Source: HGM13006 sp964527315 (GTDB lineage: Bacteria; Bacillota; Clostridia; Oscillospirales; Oscillospiraceae). Taken from it: DNA of 7,969 nt. Below are positions 6,952-7,969 of the stretch, in pieces. The stretch is taken from positions 1 through 7,969 of the forward strand of contig CAZGOQ010000100.1 of the NCBI GenBank assembly GCA_964527315.1, written 5' to 3'. How positions within the stretch are numbered: the first letter of the stretch is position 1; the number at the start of each line of letters is the position of its first letter. A program made the position numbers and the translations under genes. The notes below the pieces were generated by a model. That model was not told where the DNA came from. It ran no database searches and saw only the letters and a program-made list of their open reading frames with translations.

Positions 6952-7653
6952 ATGGCATATAAACATCCAAACTACACGCCAGACGAGTTGGCACTTCGTT
7001 TTCTGGACATCAAGGCATGTGAAAGCCTGTTGGGCAGACATACCTATTTATATCTCCAATGCAAGACCCGGGAAGAGCTGAGCACATTATGGTGTTCGGA
7101 GGATAAGACCCCCACACTTGGCTACAACTATGGCACCTATGTTGGATATGACGAGATTTATCGGTGCTATGTAGAAGCCTTTGAGTCGCATATCAAAGCC
7201 GGTGACAAACGGATGCAGGAAAACTTCTCTGATATTCGGGACGCAGCACCGGAAGATATCTACGGAGTGGGCACGATGTATGTGGATACCTTTACCACAC
7301 CTGTCATCGAGTTGGCCGGGGATTGTCAAACGGCCAAGGGCCTTTGGTATGCGCCGGGTATCGTCACGGAGATCGGAGAAACGCGCCCGGAGGCCCGCTG
7401 GGAGTGGAAAAAGGTGGGCGTGGATTTCATAAAAGAGGACGGCCAGTGGAAGATTTGGCATATGCAGTTTTGTACAGATTTTTACATCACAGCCGGCACG
7501 TCTTGGGCTGCTGGCTCGGATGAAAGGACGCCGCTGTTGCCCCCGACAAAGCAAGAGACGCTTTATCAGACCTATTCCAGCCGGCAGGTTCCGCAGGATT
7601 TTCCGAGAATTCCTGAGCCATACGATACGTTTGCAAATACCTTTTGCTATTGA
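6952..7653 (+). CDS. NTF2/SnoaL-like (BaiE-fold) protein, third tandem paralogue
   Basis: 233 residues. The start is 3 nt after the previous stop, and GGAGGG lies inside the end of the previous gene 7 nt before ATG 6952, so translation is tightly coupled. Aligned segments are LLGRHTYLYLQ (26-36), VGYDEIYRCYVEAFE (64-78, matching LGYESILKNYVEAYE in the first paralogue), TFTTPVIELAGD (113-124), GLWYAPGIV (130-138) and VGVDFIKEDGQWKIWHM (155-171). It is clearly closer to the first paralogue than to the second. Its distinguishing change is Asp112 where the other two have the His that aligns with BaiE His83; His30 and His170 remain. The tail IPEPYDTFANTFCY (220-233) forms the very C-terminus. It is the last gene of the operon; no role beyond a probable small-molecule binding or lyase/isomerase fold can be assigned. 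Confidence 0.85.
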   Translation: MAYKHPNYTPDELALRFLDIKACESLLGRHTYLYLQCKTREELSTLWCSEDKTPTLGYNYGTYVGYDEIYRCYVEAFESHIKAGDKRMQENFSDIRDAAPEDIYGVGTMYVDTFTTPVIELAGDCQTAKGLWYAPGIVTEIGETRPEARWEWKKVGVDFIKEDGQWKIWHMQFCTDFYITAGTSWAAGSDERTPLLPPTKQETLYQTYSSRQVPQDFPRIPEPYDTFANTFCY

Positions 7654-7785
7654 CTGTGCCCTAATATAACTCTAGCAAGTGAAAAACGATCCTTTTTTGC
7701 AATGCCAGCCTTTTCAGATTCATGGCTGCAAATTTGAGCCGTACCCATTGAATATAGCTTTTTTTCCTTGATTATATAAAGAGCA

Positions 7786-7819
7786 GTACCACCTTTGGCA
7801 ATGTTGCCGAAGGTGGTAC
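7786..7819. terminator. Long hairpin, possible bidirectional transcription terminator
   Basis: GTACCACCTT (7786-7795) pairs exactly with AAGGTGGTAC (7810-7819). After one G-U wobble in the transcript (7796 with 7809), GGCA (7797-7800) pairs with TGCC (7805-7808) around a 4-nt ATGT loop, making a 15-bp stem. It begins 133 nt after the last operon gene. The plus-strand 3' flank (ATTTGATTTAAT) is only moderately T-rich and the minus-strand flank (TGCTCTTTATAT) is similar. It may end both the operon and a leftward transcript; a miniature repeat element is the alternative. Confidence 0.45.
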
Positions 7820-7897
7820 ATTTGATTTAATGGGAACATCCACCAATTATGGCTTTCCCAATTTAGGTGGAATTCATAAACTTGATCCAGGGCTGCT

Positions 7898-7969
7898 TTA
7901 CGCTGCAATCTCCGCACAGAATTTGACTAGGCGTCCCTCACGCAGTTTGACGGATAACATATAACCTCC
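7898..7969 (-). CDS. Possible C-terminal end of a leftward gene entering from the right edge
   Basis: On the minus strand the frame is open from the window edge to a TAA at 7900-7898 and reads MLSVKLREGRLVKFCAEIAA after three residues. GGAGG lies 4 nt before an ATG, so this could be a 20-codon peptide or the tail of a longer protein. It is too short to recognise and could be chance; the long hairpin downstream of it would suit a terminator. Confidence 0.15.
   Translation of the reverse strand, partial: GGYMLSVKLREGRLVKFCAEIAA

Larger units (their letters stand above)
7654..7969. other. AT-richer non-coding tail after the operon
   Basis: Base composition drops in GC compared with the operon and no convincing gene is seen. 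It holds a T7 run at 7760-7766, a bulged GGCT/AGCC hairpin with ends at 7724 and 7740 that is too far from the T-run to be a standard terminator, the long hairpin at 7786-7819, and a 6-bp inverted pair TCCACC/GGTGGA at 7839-7844 and 7866-7871. A 65-codon minus-strand frame at 7720-7917 would need a GTG start and runs through the long hairpin, so it is not called. Confidence 0.6.

Noticed and set aside
5464..7653. Naming one of the NTF2-like genes baiE
   Set aside because: The fold and some motifs agree, but the proteins are about 70-90 residues longer than BaiE, lack its Tyr30 and Arg146 equivalents, and no other bai pathway gene is present.
7724..7766. Intrinsic terminator from the GGCT/AGCC hairpin plus T7 run
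   Set aside because: The stem is only 4 bp with a bulge and the T-run is about 20 nt beyond it, which is not the usual arrangement.
7720..7917. 65-codon minus-strand frame
   Set aside because: It needs a GTG start with no ribosome site, crosses a 15-bp hairpin and has no recognisable sequence.

Overview
The window looks like chromosome of a GC-moderate, anaerobic gut-type Firmicute (Clostridia, perhaps Oscillospiraceae or Lachnospiraceae). This is inferred from strong AGGAGG ribosome sites, TTG starts, a low-complexity-linker lipoprotein, an LplA-type binding protein, a YesN-style AraC regulator and an iron-sulfur flavin ene-reductase. No RNA gene, tRNA, CRISPR array or intact insertion sequence was seen.

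Layout. (1) Positions 1-1403, minus strand: a nearly complete AraC-family regulator with two N-terminal membrane helices, cut by the left window edge only a few residues before its expected end. Because it runs off the edge it is easy to miss. (2) 1404-1644: a divergent control region with a good sigma-A promoter for the rightward genes (TTGACC-17-TATGCT), a pair of 15-bp direct repeats 19 bp apart upstream of it that suit an AraC-type operator, and a perfect 10-bp inverted repeat. (3) 1645-7653, plus strand: five genes in one apparent operon. These are an FadH/BaiCD/BaiH-type flavin and Fe-S oxidoreductase, an LplA-like solute-binding lipoprotein, and three tandem paralogues of the NTF2/SnoaL-like superfamily, the fold of the bile acid 7-alpha-dehydratase BaiE. 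A strong GC-rich hairpin separates the lipoprotein from the three paralogues. (4) 7654-7969: an AT-richer non-coding tail with a long hairpin that may end transcription, and perhaps the last codons of a leftward gene entering from the right.

How the genes may work together (inference). The pairing of an ene-reductase with BaiE-fold proteins resembles the chemistry of bile acid 7-dehydroxylation, where a dehydratase or isomerase makes or moves a C=C bond and a flavin/Fe-S reductase saturates it. The triad here is not the bai operon: no CoA ligase, CoA transferase, hydroxysteroid dehydrogenase or BaiG-type transporter is in the window, and the BaiE catalytic residues are only partly kept. The three paralogues each carry a different set of putative active-site residues and share a C-terminal tail that BaiE lacks. 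The best reading is an uncharacterised, locally regulated catabolic or detoxifying cluster acting on an alpha,beta-unsaturated or hydroxylated substrate (steroid, bile acid, plant phenolic or similar), with a surface lipoprotein that may capture the substrate or a linked sugar. The substrate cannot be read from the sequence.
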